A stretch of DNA of 40,284 bases. Origin: Thermoplasmata archaeon (GTDB taxonomy: Archaea > Thermoplasmatota > Thermoplasmata > Halarchaeoplasmatales > Halarchaeoplasmataceae). Where the stretch lies: the NCBI GenBank assembly GCA_003554965.1, contig PWHR01000035.1, forward strand, positions 1 to 40,284, read 5' to 3'. Every line of letters starts with the position of its first letter. The stretch's first letter is position 1. Shown one piece after another: positions 15,079 to 24,000 of the stretch. The translations under genes and the position numbers were made by a program. The notes beneath the pieces were generated by a model. It saw nothing but the letters and a program-made list of their open reading frames with translations. It did not search any database and was not told the origin of the DNA.

Positions 15079-15855
15079 TCAGCCGATATAGCTCAGATCT
15101 TCTCCTCCGCTCTCCTGCTGTTGGAGTCCGCTCATGTCCATATCTTTTACTTTGCTGGTCAATTCCTCGACCTCTTCAGCTTTTTCATCTAGTTCAGCGT
15201 ACCCTATCTCCAAGCTGATATATCCAGACAATTTTTTAAGCACGGCCCGCGCAGCTCCTGGATCCACGAAATAGCCAGAGGTTTCGCCCATCAGACATAC
15301 ACCAGGTATATCGTATAATCTATCACCCAGGCCTAGAAGCAATCCGCTAGCACCTACGATCCCAGAAGAGGGATGCTCTTCGGAAAATTTCACGCCTATT
15401 TCTTTCATCTCCTCGATCTTTTCAGGAGTGGTAGCTGCACCCAGTACCTCGGGCTCTTCAACCACTTCACCGTGGCTGTAGCCGCCTAAAGAGAACAGCT
15501 TACTGACTCCCATATCCTTAGCAACAGATAGTATTCTATCGGTCAGCTGATATTGACCCTGTGGAGTCATCCCCTGGTAATCACCTGTCAACAGCAGAAG
15601 ATCTGTGTTTTTTTCACCTACATCTTTTTTAAAATACAGTGTGTTTTTCACCAGTTTAGACAATCCCTTTTCATCCACCAGTACTTGAGGTGGAAAGTAG
15701 AGTGAATAGATATCAGCTGCTTTTTTCGCATCTATCTCTTCTTTCAGATGTTCTACAGCGAGTTTTCCTACATTTCCGACTCCGGGTAAACCCTCTATGA
15801 GTATACCGTCTTCCAGTTCGGCCTTATCCACGAAATCTATCGTTATATCTTCCAT
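15079..15855 (-). CDS. PAC2-family protein (proteasome assembly chaperone-like)
   Basis: 258 residues. It shows PAC2 family features: ILIEGLPGVGNVGKLAVEHL near the N-terminus, TGDYQGMTPQGQYQLTD, and SLGGYSHGE. Archaeal homologues (PbaB-like) help assemble the 20S proteasome or act as uncharacterised ATP-grasp-linked proteins. The end, DLSYIG, resembles but does not exactly match the HbYX motif used to dock on the proteasome. It follows nop10 by 9 bp, the classic archaeal pairing. Confidence 0.87.
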   Translation of the reverse strand: MEDITIDFVDKAELEDGILIEGLPGVGNVGKLAVEHLKEEIDAKKAADIYSLYFPPQVLVDEKGLSKLVKNTLYFKKDVGEKNTDLLLLTGDYQGMTPQGQYQLTDRILSVAKDMGVSKLFSLGGYSHGEVVEEPEVLGAATTPEKIEEMKEIGVKFSEEHPSSGIVGASGLLLGLGDRLYDIPGVCLMGETSGYFVDPGAARAVLKKLSGYISLEIGYAELDEKAEEVEELTSKVKDMDMSGLQQQESGGEDLSYIG

Positions 15856-15864
15856 ATTATCATC

Positions 15865-16044
15865 TCAACTATAACTTTGATCTGAAGCTTCTTGAAACTC
15901 TTTTTGCTTCCTCCTGTATACACCATATCTATCTTCCGGTGAATAACTCGGAGGTTTTGGGTTGATGGTGGTTCCCCCACAATCTTTACAGTTCTCACTC
16001 AGAGTGTATCCTTCACATGAAGGACATTTCCTGATCTTCTTCAT
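15865..16044 (-). CDS. nop10: Nop10, H/ACA snoRNP subunit
   Basis: 59 residues, found by translating an intergenic gap. The start MKKIRKCPSCEGYTL is diagnostic, followed by CKDCGG completing a four-cysteine zinc ribbon and KPPSYSPEDRYGVYRR, the conserved Nop10 helix that binds the Cbf5 pseudouridine synthase. It acts in H/ACA guide-RNA pseudouridylation of rRNA. It leads the operon with PAC2. The usual upstream partners L44e, S27e and eIF2-alpha are absent here. Confidence 0.95.
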   Translation of the reverse strand: MKKIRKCPSCEGYTLSENCKDCGGTTINPKPPSYSPEDRYGVYRRKQKEFQEASDQSYS

Positions 16045-16074
16045 ACGAAAACCATCAATAGGATGGCAGTGGTG

Positions 16075-16087
16075 TTTTATATATTTA
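16075..16087 (-). promoter_or_regulatory. Promoter of the nop10 operon
   Basis: Minus-strand TAAATATATAAAA, with a purine-rich BRE-like element (ACGAAAGA) just upstream at about 16090-16098. It is centred 37 bp before the nop10 ATG, giving a leader of about 10 nt. One of the clearest TATA boxes in the window. Confidence 0.6.
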
Positions 16088-16142
16088 ATGTCTTTCGTTT
16101 CTACGTGAAGTTTCTATTGTTGATCTTCTGAAGAGTGATAGA

Positions 16143-16751
16143 TCACCTTTTATTTTTTCTTTTTTTAGGTCTAGATGACCTAATGATACCAGAACTAACT
16201 CCGTTTAATACACCTGCACCTATAACTATAAACCATGCTATGCTCGGACCCCAAGATCTCTCTTCTTCTCCTACGGACCCCCTGCCCATGAAGTAAAGAC
16301 GGCCTTCCTGAGGACCAACTTCATTTATATCTAGGTCTTCTTCAAAGGTTTCAGACAGACTCCACCATAAATAAACTGGTGCCAAAAAAGCGAAGATAAC
16401 GCCTATAACCGCAAGAGTCCCTCCTATCGTTGGTTTTACGACATCCAATCCAACGAGTATAGCACCCGCTAATCCTATGATGGAGCCTACCACGGCTATA
16501 GTCACGAATAACTCTGTAGTTCTAAATAGATAACTTATTTCGTTCATACCTTCTTCTTCATAATCCAAAGTAATAGTTTCTCCGTCTTCCGTTATTTCCA
16601 TCTTATCCAAGTAAAAATCTCTATCGATATCTACTTCTCCCTCTTCTTCAGCACCTTCGATACTTAAATTGTACCAGGTAGCGCCTAAGCTGAATATCAA
16701 TAAAGAAACTGCTATCACAGTTATACCTGCTCCTATCATTGCTCTGATCAT
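16143..16751 (-). CDS. Hypothetical four-span membrane protein
   Basis: 202 residues. Hydrophobic helices lie near residues 4-26, 82-103, 108-130 and 165-185. An acidic extracytoplasmic-type loop sits between helices 1 and 2 (EEEGEVDIDRDFYLD, TITLDYEEEG) and another precedes helix 4. The C-terminus is strongly basic (SSRPKKRKNKR). It has its own TATA box at 16784-16797 and sits alone between nop10 and the methyltransferase. No family recognised. Confidence 0.75.
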   Translation of the reverse strand: MIRAMIGAGITVIAVSLLIFSLGATWYNLSIEGAEEEGEVDIDRDFYLDKMEITEDGETITLDYEEEGMNEISYLFRTTELFVTIAVVGSIIGLAGAILVGLDVVKPTIGGTLAVIGVIFAFLAPVYLWWSLSETFEEDLDINEVGPQEGRLYFMGRGSVGEEERSWGPSIAWFIVIGAGVLNGVSSGIIRSSRPKKRKNKR

Positions 16752-16783
16752 CTTCGATACACCCTCGTATACTCTACCCCACT

Positions 16784-16797
16784 ATCTATATATATCT
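16784..16797 (-). promoter_or_regulatory. TATA box of the membrane protein gene
   Basis: Minus-strand AGATATATATAGAT, about 38 bp before the ATG at 16751. Confidence 0.45.
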
Positions 16798-16836
16798 CTT
16801 CCGTTAGGACCGATTTATTCAAATTTTCCTTGCAGA

Positions 16837-17460
16837 TCACTTTTTCTGAAAAAGACCCATATCACCCAGTCTATAAGGTGTAACGGATTTTGCATCTACA
16901 AAGTGTGAAAAAGCTTTACTCATATCGATGTTATCCGCGAGGATCAAACCGTCCTCTTTTAGATGAGCCCAAGCTGAAGAGAACTCGAACATCATCGTCT
17001 CGTAAGAGTGACCGCTGTCGTGGATGAAGATATCCACATCATGTGAGATCTCCTCGAAAATCTTCGGCAGTTCATAGTATGTGTTCCCTATCCTCAACGA
17101 CCATCTATCTTTGAGGTCCTCTGGAACTGCCCAGCCGGAACTTTTCTCAGGAGGTATCACAGCACCTCTTTTCCCTTCGCCTTCGATCTCATCTATCTTG
17201 ACGGGCAGGTCTACAGAGTAGAGCTTACCGTTTTCATTTTCCTCTAACGCTCTCAATATCAGCGAAGAAGAAAAACCGTTGCATACACCTGTCTCGATCA
17301 CGATGTTTGGCCTCTTCATCCTGATAAGATCGTATAGTTTTTTACCGCTCTCCACTCCAAGGATCGCTGGATGATATCTTTCATATCCAGTGAACTCGTC
17401 TCTGATCTTTTTGGCAATGGCTTCGATGAACTCATGGGCTTTTCCGTCTTTCTCTTTCAC
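16837..17460 (-). CDS. Class I methyltransferase (methyltransferase-24/CmcI-like)
   Basis: 207 residues from GTG 17460. VIETGVCNGFSSSLILRAL (about 51-69) is the SAM loop, and DVDIFIHDSGHSYETMMFEF followed by DGLILADNID fits the cephalosporin-hydroxylase-like/methyltransferase-24 group that modifies sugars or small molecules. The substrate is unknown. The frame is open and coding-like for 21 more codons upstream (to 17523) but offers no ATG, GTG or TTG there. It follows transaldolase directly, in the tktA-tktB-tal transcript. Confidence 0.8.
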   Translation of the reverse strand: MKEKDGKAHEFIEAIAKKIRDEFTGYERYHPAILGVESGKKLYDLIRMKRPNIVIETGVCNGFSSSLILRALEENENGKLYSVDLPVKIDEIEGEGKRGAVIPPEKSSGWAVPEDLKDRWSLRIGNTYYELPKIFEEISHDVDIFIHDSGHSYETMMFEFSSAWAHLKEDGLILADNIDMSKAFSHFVDAKSVTPYRLGDMGLFQKK

Positions 17461-17524
17461 ATCGACGGTGAATTCTTCTAACTCCTCGATATCGATCTTT
17501 CCGCTTATCTTACCACCTTCAAAT

Positions 17525-18430
17525 TCAATCCCTCAATAAGGATCTGTATTCAGGTATCACATCATCGTCGAAGGCCTTCATACCTTCACTCGTTTTATGA
17601 TGGCTCATCATATCTTCTATCACACTGAACGGGAGCGTAGATATCTCGACACCTATCTCCGCGCACTGCCTGACCTGTCTTGCGGTCCTTATGCTGGCAG
17701 CGATTATCTTGGTATCGAAAGTATAGTTGTCAAGGATGTTCTTGATAGACCATACCATATCTACACCGGATAGTACGCCGTCATCGTTACCCCAATAGAA
17801 AAGTTCCATGGATTCTTCATCTTTGTATATTATATCTTCTGGACTCCTTTCGCTTATCCGCCTTTGTATATGGTAATTCCTGACCCTCTCGACCATCTCG
17901 GATGGGTAATAAGTTCCTTTAGGATAATCTTCACCCCTTTTCAGTCCCATCTGATCTCTGATGTGATCGTCTATCCTGCCCAGGAACGGGCTCACGTATT
18001 CGGCTCCCGCTTTTGCGGCCATAATAGCCTGATTCGGTTTCATAACCAGTGTACAGTTGACAGGTATACCGGTTTCGCTGAGTGACTTTATGGCTTTAAC
18101 GCCTTCAAAATCATCGTCGTTTTTACCCATCGAAGTGTTGACGGGTATCTTCACTACCACGTTATCGTTGATCTCGTTGAACTTATCGTAGAGAGTTTCG
18201 GCCTCATCGACCATGTCTTGCTGGTCGACCGCTGTCACCTCTAGACTTACGGGTCCGTCAACGGTCCTCAATATCTCGCTGATGTGTTCCTCTAGATTCA
18301 TTTCACCTTGTTCTGAACTCGCGGCTTTCTTTATCAAAGAAGGGTTTGTCGTGACACCATCTAATATGCCCCAAGATTCGGCTTCTTTTATCTCATCCAA
18401 GTCTGCAGTATCTACAAATATATCCATCAT
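17525..18430 (-). CDS. tal: Transaldolase, small (TalC/MipB) type with an insertion
   Basis: 301 residues. It transfers a dihydroxyacetone unit between sugar phosphates in the non-oxidative pentose phosphate pathway. The family core is clear: MDIFVDTADLDEI, GVTTNPSLI, the Schiff-base lysine in VVVKIPV (about residue 94), NCTLVM, YVSPFLGRIDD and IIAASIRT. The usual small enzymes have about 215-220 residues. Here about 70-80 extra residues sit between the SPFLGR strand and the FDTKIIAASIR strand. It is downstream of tktA-tktB, as expected for the pathway. Confidence 0.92.
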   Translation of the reverse strand: MMDIFVDTADLDEIKEAESWGILDGVTTNPSLIKKAASSEQGEMNLEEHISEILRTVDGPVSLEVTAVDQQDMVDEAETLYDKFNEINDNVVVKIPVNTSMGKNDDDFEGVKAIKSLSETGIPVNCTLVMKPNQAIMAAKAGAEYVSPFLGRIDDHIRDQMGLKRGEDYPKGTYYPSEMVERVRNYHIQRRISERSPEDIIYKDEESMELFYWGNDDGVLSGVDMVWSIKNILDNYTFDTKIIAASIRTARQVRQCAEIGVEISTLPFSVIEDMMSHHKTSEGMKAFDDDVIPEYRSLLRD

Positions 18431-18451
18431 ATCACCTTTTTATCACATAAT

Positions 18452-19408
18452 TCATCTTCTTTCCAAAACATCATGGGCGCTCTCCACGATGTGTTCCGCG
18501 GTGAGGCCGTACTTTTCCATGAGCTCGTCGCTTTCTCCGGACTCACCGAAGACGTTTGGGATGCCCACTCTTTTCATAGGTACATGGTAATTGCTTTCCG
18601 CTAAAACCTGAGAGATGCCACTGCCCATGCCCTGACTGACCACGTGTTCCTCAGCGGTCACTATCCCGCCTGTATCTCGTGCCGACTTTACTATGCTATC
18701 CTCATCAAGAGGCTTTATCGTGCTCATGTTCAAGACTTTTGCATCCACTCCATGCTGCTTATCCAATTTCTCCGCAGCCTTTAAACATTCTGAAACCATT
18801 ATCCCGGTCCCTATAAGGGTCACGTCTTCACCCTCTTTTAGGACAGTTGCTTTCCCTACATCGAAAGGATCATCTTCCTCGGTTATTATCGGAACACTAG
18901 AGCGACCCAATCTCATATAGAATGGTCTTTCCTTCTCGGCTATAGCAAAAGTGGCCTTTCTGCTTTCGTGGTAGTCTGCTGGAGCGACCACATTCATATT
19001 GGGCAGGACCCTCATCAGAGCTATGTCTTCTAACATCTGATGAGATGCACCATCTCCTCCAACAGTAATGCCCGCATGAGTGGACACTATCTTGACATTG
19101 AGTTCAGGATAGGCTATGCTCTGTCTCACCTGATCGTAAGCTCTTCCGGTTGCGAAGACCGCAAAAGTACTCGAGAATACAGTTTTTCCTGAAAGAGCTA
19201 GACCTGCGGAAACTCCTGTCATATTCTGTTCAGCTATCCCTACATTGAACATCCTCTCAGGGAATTCGCTGCCGAACTCCTTGACTCGGCAGGAACCGCA
19301 GAGGTCAGCTCCGACCACCACTATATCATCTTTCTCTCTTCCGAGCTCGACTAGAGCTTCACCGTAAGCATCTCTCTGTTTCGCCATCTCCCACATCTCA
19401 GTCACCAC
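18452..19408 (-). CDS. tktB: Transketolase, C-terminal subunit
   Basis: 318 residues. This is the second half of a split archaeal transketolase: the Pyr domain with catalytic Glu in NVGIAEQNM, THAGITVGGDGASHQ for substrate phosphate, and the C-terminal domain from VLKEGEDVTLIGTG. It works with the N-terminal subunit, the two genes overlapping by 11 nt. It supplies pentoses for nucleotide synthesis in organisms lacking the oxidative branch. Confidence 0.95.
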   Translation of the reverse strand: MVTEMWEMAKQRDAYGEALVELGREKDDIVVVGADLCGSCRVKEFGSEFPERMFNVGIAEQNMTGVSAGLALSGKTVFSSTFAVFATGRAYDQVRQSIAYPELNVKIVSTHAGITVGGDGASHQMLEDIALMRVLPNMNVVAPADYHESRKATFAIAEKERPFYMRLGRSSVPIITEEDDPFDVGKATVLKEGEDVTLIGTGIMVSECLKAAEKLDKQHGVDAKVLNMSTIKPLDEDSIVKSARDTGGIVTAEEHVVSQGMGSGISQVLAESNYHVPMKRVGIPNVFGESGESDELMEKYGLTAEHIVESAHDVLERR

Positions 19409-20252
19409 CTACTTCATCATCTTTTTCTCCAAGTGCTTCGAGGGCAACTTCTAACTGCTCGTCGTCGGCAGCTTTGCCGTGGAAAGCTAGAGATCCTTCC
19501 ATGAACGGAACTCCCTTGCCCTTTATTGTGTGAGCTATGATTATCGTCGGCTGCCCGTGTACCTCTTCAGCTCTCTGAACAGCATCGACTATCTGCTCCA
19601 TGTCATGACCCTCTATCTCAAGGACATGCCATCCAAAGGCACTCCACTTGGTGATTATCGGCTCGATCGACATGACTTCTTCAGTGGAGCCGTCTATCTG
19701 CAGGTTGTTCCTGTCCAAAAACACGATCAGATTGTCCAATTTGTTGTGACTCGCGAACATCGCAGCTTCCCATATCTGCCCCGATTGGATCTCACCGTCT
19801 CCGCATACGGCGAAGACCCTGTAGGACTCTCTATCCAATTTCGCAGCCAATGCCATGCCGGCAGCGATGGAAAGTCCCTGGCCTAACGAACCTGTCGAGG
19901 CGTCGACACCAGGTGTAGTTTTCACATGAGGGTGTCCCTGCAACCTTGATCCCAATTTTCGCAGGGTCATCAATTCCTCTTTGGGAAAATAACCGGCCTC
20001 TGCTAAAGCTCCATAAAGAGCCGGTGCCGCGTGTCCCTTACTCAATACCAACCTATCTCTTTTTGGCCAGTCCGGTTCTTCGGGTTTGTGATCCATTATC
20101 TCAAAGTACAGCGCCGTCAATAGGTCAGCGGCGGATAAAGATCCTCCTGGATGACCAGAACCGGCCTCATTAGTGCTCTTTACTACATGTACTCTGACTC
20201 TTCGAGCGATCTCTTCCAATTCTTCAACCTTTGATTCCTCTAAAGTGGACAT
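19398..20252 (-). CDS. tktA: Transketolase, N-terminal subunit
   Basis: 284 residues. This is the thiamine pyrophosphate-binding half. It contains GSGHPGGSLSAADLLTALYF, LSKGHAAPALY, and the TPP/Mg motif GDGEIQSGQIWEAAMFA ending in the expected NN (DRNNLQIDG). It pairs with tktB to give one active transketolase. It is first in the tktA-tktB-tal-methyltransferase transcript and lies 58 bp downstream of purN on the same strand. Confidence 0.95.
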   Translation of the reverse strand: MSTLEESKVEELEEIARRVRVHVVKSTNEAGSGHPGGSLSAADLLTALYFEIMDHKPEEPDWPKRDRLVLSKGHAAPALYGALAEAGYFPKEELMTLRKLGSRLQGHPHVKTTPGVDASTGSLGQGLSIAAGMALAAKLDRESYRVFAVCGDGEIQSGQIWEAAMFASHNKLDNLIVFLDRNNLQIDGSTEEVMSIEPIITKWSAFGWHVLEIEGHDMEQIVDAVQRAEEVHGQPTIIIAHTIKGKGVPFMEGSLAFHGKAADDEQLEVALEALGEKDDEVGGD

Positions 20253-20310
20253 CGATTATATTCCTCCAAAACGTTTTTTACCCGATAGCTATTGCGTTAA
20301 TAGAGTAAAG

Positions 20311-20940
20311 CTAATTATCTTTTTTGGGCACTACGTACGCTTCTCCATCCTCTAGCTTCACTCTACCTTCAGCGAAGGCTCCCACCACAGAAGGGAGAAG
20401 CTCGTGTTCCATCTCTTTCACCCTTTCAGATAAACTATCATGATCATCATCATATTTTACCGGAACGCATCTTTGATCTATTATAGGTCCTCCATCGACT
20501 TCACTAGTTACGAAATGAACTGAACATCCTGATCTTTTTATCCCTGCATCCAATACCGCTTTGTGAACCTTTTCTCCGTACATGCCCTCTCCGCCGAACA
20601 AAGGCAGCAGAGCTGGATGGATATTGATCAGTTTACCGTAATATCTGTCCACGAACTCATCTGTCAATATCCTCATGTAACCGGCCATCACTATGAGATC
20701 AGGACCATAATCTTCTAAAACATCGACGATCTCTTTTTCATGTTCGGTTCTGCTCTTCCCCCTGTGATCGACCACTACGTGATCTATACCGTGTTTTTTC
20801 GCTCTCTCTATACAATATGCATCTGGATTATTGGTGACGAGAAGAACGACTCTCGCATCGATCTCTCCTGACTCGGAGGCATCGATGATGGATTGAAAAT
20901 CCGTTCCTCCTCCAGACGCCATCACTGCAACATCGATCAT
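20311..20940 (-). CDS. purN: Phosphoribosylglycinamide formyltransferase
   Basis: 209 residues. It is the third step of purine synthesis, using 10-formyl-THF. It has the N-terminal VAVMASGGGTDFQSI loop for GAR phosphate, AGYMRIL, and the catalytic trio: Asn in NIHPALLP, His in GCSVHFV and Asp in EVDGGPII. Length is typical. It is upstream of tktA, which makes pentose precursors. The other purine genes in the window (purF, purA, guaAa) lie 15 kb away. Confidence 0.94.
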   Translation of the reverse strand: MIDVAVMASGGGTDFQSIIDASESGEIDARVVLLVTNNPDAYCIERAKKHGIDHVVVDHRGKSRTEHEKEIVDVLEDYGPDLIVMAGYMRILTDEFVDRYYGKLINIHPALLPLFGGEGMYGEKVHKAVLDAGIKRSGCSVHFVTSEVDGGPIIDQRCVPVKYDDDHDSLSERVKEMEHELLPSVVGAFAEGRVKLEDGEAYVVPKKDN

Positions 20941-20990
20941 GTTATCGTGTGTAAAATCACAGGATAGATAAAAAATATTCGGAAAAATTG

Positions 20991-21083
20991 ATGGAGATAA
21001 AAAAACTTATTATGGTTGATGCAAATATAGCAGTGCTTTCAATAGTAGATATGATAGAAATATACGATAGAAGTAGGTGTTGA
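20991..21083 (+). CDS. Short ORF, REC-domain N-terminus-like
   Basis: 30 codons, ATG at 20991, stop one base before the ATG of the sensor gene, so translation could be coupled. The peptide (KKLIMVDANIAVLSIV...) resembles strand 1 and helix 1 of a response-regulator receiver domain, as does the start of the downstream protein. A TATA-like ATAAAAAATATT about 20 bp before the ATG would make it leaderless. It may be a leader peptide or the scrap of a duplicated receiver domain. Confidence 0.35.
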   Translation: MEIKKLIMVDANIAVLSIVDMIEIYDRSRC

Positions 21084-21084
21084 T

Positions 21085-24000
21085 ATGAAGGTGTTATTAG
21101 CAGATGGTGAGGGAAACGTAAGAGACCTCTTCGCAGATCAAATTGATAAAACTGATTATGATTTTGAAGTGAATGATGTAAAGACAGGTGAAAAATTTTT
21201 AGAAGAGTTGGATAAAGATGTTTACGATGTGATGATCTCAGATCAAAAGATAGACGATATGGGCGGACTCGAATTGTTAGAGATGGTAAGAGATGAAGGT
21301 TTCGATATACCGTTTATAATCCTGATAGAGGAGGGCGAAGATGAGGCAGCTATGGAAGCTTTGAAGCTTGGAGCAGAGAAGTACGTTAAAAAGATCGGGA
21401 GCCCTCAAGATCGATTTGAATACATCGCTCAGGCCATAATACAGCTCTCTGATCACTCACATAGGAAAGATGAGGGAAGACTGCAAAGAGCTTACTTCGA
21501 GCAGCTGTTCGAGAAGTCTCCTGAGGGTATAGTCCTTTTGGACAACGAAGACAGTATCTTAGAGGCGAACGAACGTTTTGAAGAGATGTTCGGATACATG
21601 AAGGAGGAAATGAAAGGTGAACCCATCAATGATCTTATCGTTCCAGAGGAGAATATATCCGAAGCGAGCAGTCTTTCTGAAGATGTCCTGACGGGAGAAA
21701 ATATCGAAGAAGAATCTATCCGGGTTAGAAAAGATGGAAAGGAGTTTCCTGTCTCGATAATGGGGTACCCGATACGGCTGGATGAAGAGCAGGTAGGCGT
21801 CATCGGGATCTACAGGGACCTGAGTGAGAAAAAGGAAAGGGAGAAGAAACTGAGAGAGCTTTATGAAGCCTCGATCAAGATAGCTGAATGTTCCTCTGAA
21901 AGGGAGGTTTACGAACAGGTTCTCTTGTCTGCTAAAAACATATTGGACTTCAGGGCGAGCAGCATCGCCCTAGTGGAAGACGATGAGTTCGTCGTGAAAG
22001 CTACGATGACCAAGAACCTTGAAGTTGGTGATAGGCTCTCGATGGAAGGTTTAAGGTGTATCACATATGAAAAGAAGGAACCATATCTGATAGATGGCAT
22101 TCAAAAGTGGGGTGAGAAGGTCTCAGACCCGGAATACATTCCCAAGCCTACAGACCCAGATTTCACGTCGGCGATAAGCTTGCCTATAAAAGATGAAGGC
22201 GTCTTTCAAGCCATGGCCTATGAGGAAGGCTATTTTGATGAATTCGATTTTGAGATGGCTGAAACCTTGATATCTCATATGAATCAGGTAGTTGAAAAGA
22301 TAAGGGTCCAGGAAGAGGTAGAGAGTAAGGAAAAAAAGTACAGGACCATCTTTGAATCAGCCAACGACGGCATCTTTGTTATAGATGATAATTATCGGTT
22401 TATCGAAATCAACCAAAAAGTCTTGGAAACGCTCAAGGTGGAAAGAGAGGACATAATCGGTAAAACACCATGGGATTTCTCTCCCGACAAGCAGCCGGAT
22501 GGAAGATCTTCCGAGGAAAAAGCCAAAGAGATGATAGATCGGGCTAGAGAAGGAGAACCGCAGTTCTTTGAATGGTTCCATGAAACGCAAGATGGAGATG
22601 AGATCATCACTGAAGTAAGCCTGAACAGATATAGGCTGGATAGTGAAGGAAAAGTGATGGCCGTAGTCAGAAACGTAACGGAAAAAAAAGAGACCAAGAA
22701 AGAACTTCAAGAGAACAAAGAAAAGATCAAGAAATTACACGATACCGCCATGGAATTGGGGTTGTGTGAAGAGGAAGAGGAAGTATATGATATAACGATA
22801 AAGGCGGCTAATGAAGTCCTTGACTTCCACGATTGTACTCTAGCTATCTTTGATGATGAAACAGAAAAACTGATAGCTAAGAGAACGTTGAGAAGTGAAT
22901 ACGAAGAGGGGTCTGAACTATCCCTTGACATCGGATATACGGGTAAGACTTTTAGGGAAAAATCATCATTCCTAATCGAAGACGTGAGTTCAGATGATGT
23001 AGCCAAACCTGCCAGCGAGGAGTATAGATCCGCGATAAGTCTTCCCATCGGTGATATCGGTGTTTTTCAGGCGATGTCAGATGAAAAAGATTATTTCGAT
23101 AAGGAGGACTTGGAGATGACAGAGACCCTGGTTTCACACACGAATCAGGTGCTGGAGAGGATAAAGAGTCAAAGGGAATTGAGGAAAAGGGAAAGGCGTT
23201 TCAGAAATATCTTCGATCACGCTTTGGTTGGAATATACAGAACCACTCCTGACGGAGAAGTATTGACGGCAAATCCGAGATTGGCCGAGATGATGGGCTT
23301 AGAATCCGTCGAAGAGATGATCTCCAAAAATATATCCGATATCTCGGAACCCACTGATTATTCCCGAGAGGATTTCAAAGAGATGATGGAGAAAGAGGGT
23401 GAAGTAGAAGGGTTTGAAGGTTCGCACCTCCTACAGGACGGCTCCATTATCCACATAATCGAGAACGCAGTCGCAGTGAAAGACGAAGAAGGCAACATAA
23501 AATACTATGACGGAACGATGCAAGACATCACTGACTTGAAGGAAACACAGAAAAAATTAGAGGAGAGTGAAAAGAGATACAGAGCGATCTTTGAGAACAC
23601 TGGTACCGCCACGATTATTATCGACCCCGACCGTACGATAGCCCTTGCCAACAAAAAATTTGAAAGATTGACCGGACATTTCAGAGGTGGTGTAGAAGGA
23701 AAAGATTTCCTGGAGTTCGTCGTGGAGGAAGACAAAGAGAGGACTAAAAGATACCACGAACAGAGGAGAGAGGACCCTGAGAGAGCTCCGAACGAGTACG
23801 ATGTCCAGGGCGTGACCAAACAGGAGGACATCAAAGAGCTGCACGTGAGAGTGAACATGATCCCCGGCACGGAAAAGACCGTGGTTTCCATCACTGATAT
23901 TACCGATAAGAAAGAGATAATCAAAGAAAGAGATCACTATCAATCGAGTATTGAAGAGACTAGAGATATGATGGAGATAATGGAGAGTTATCTAGAACGA

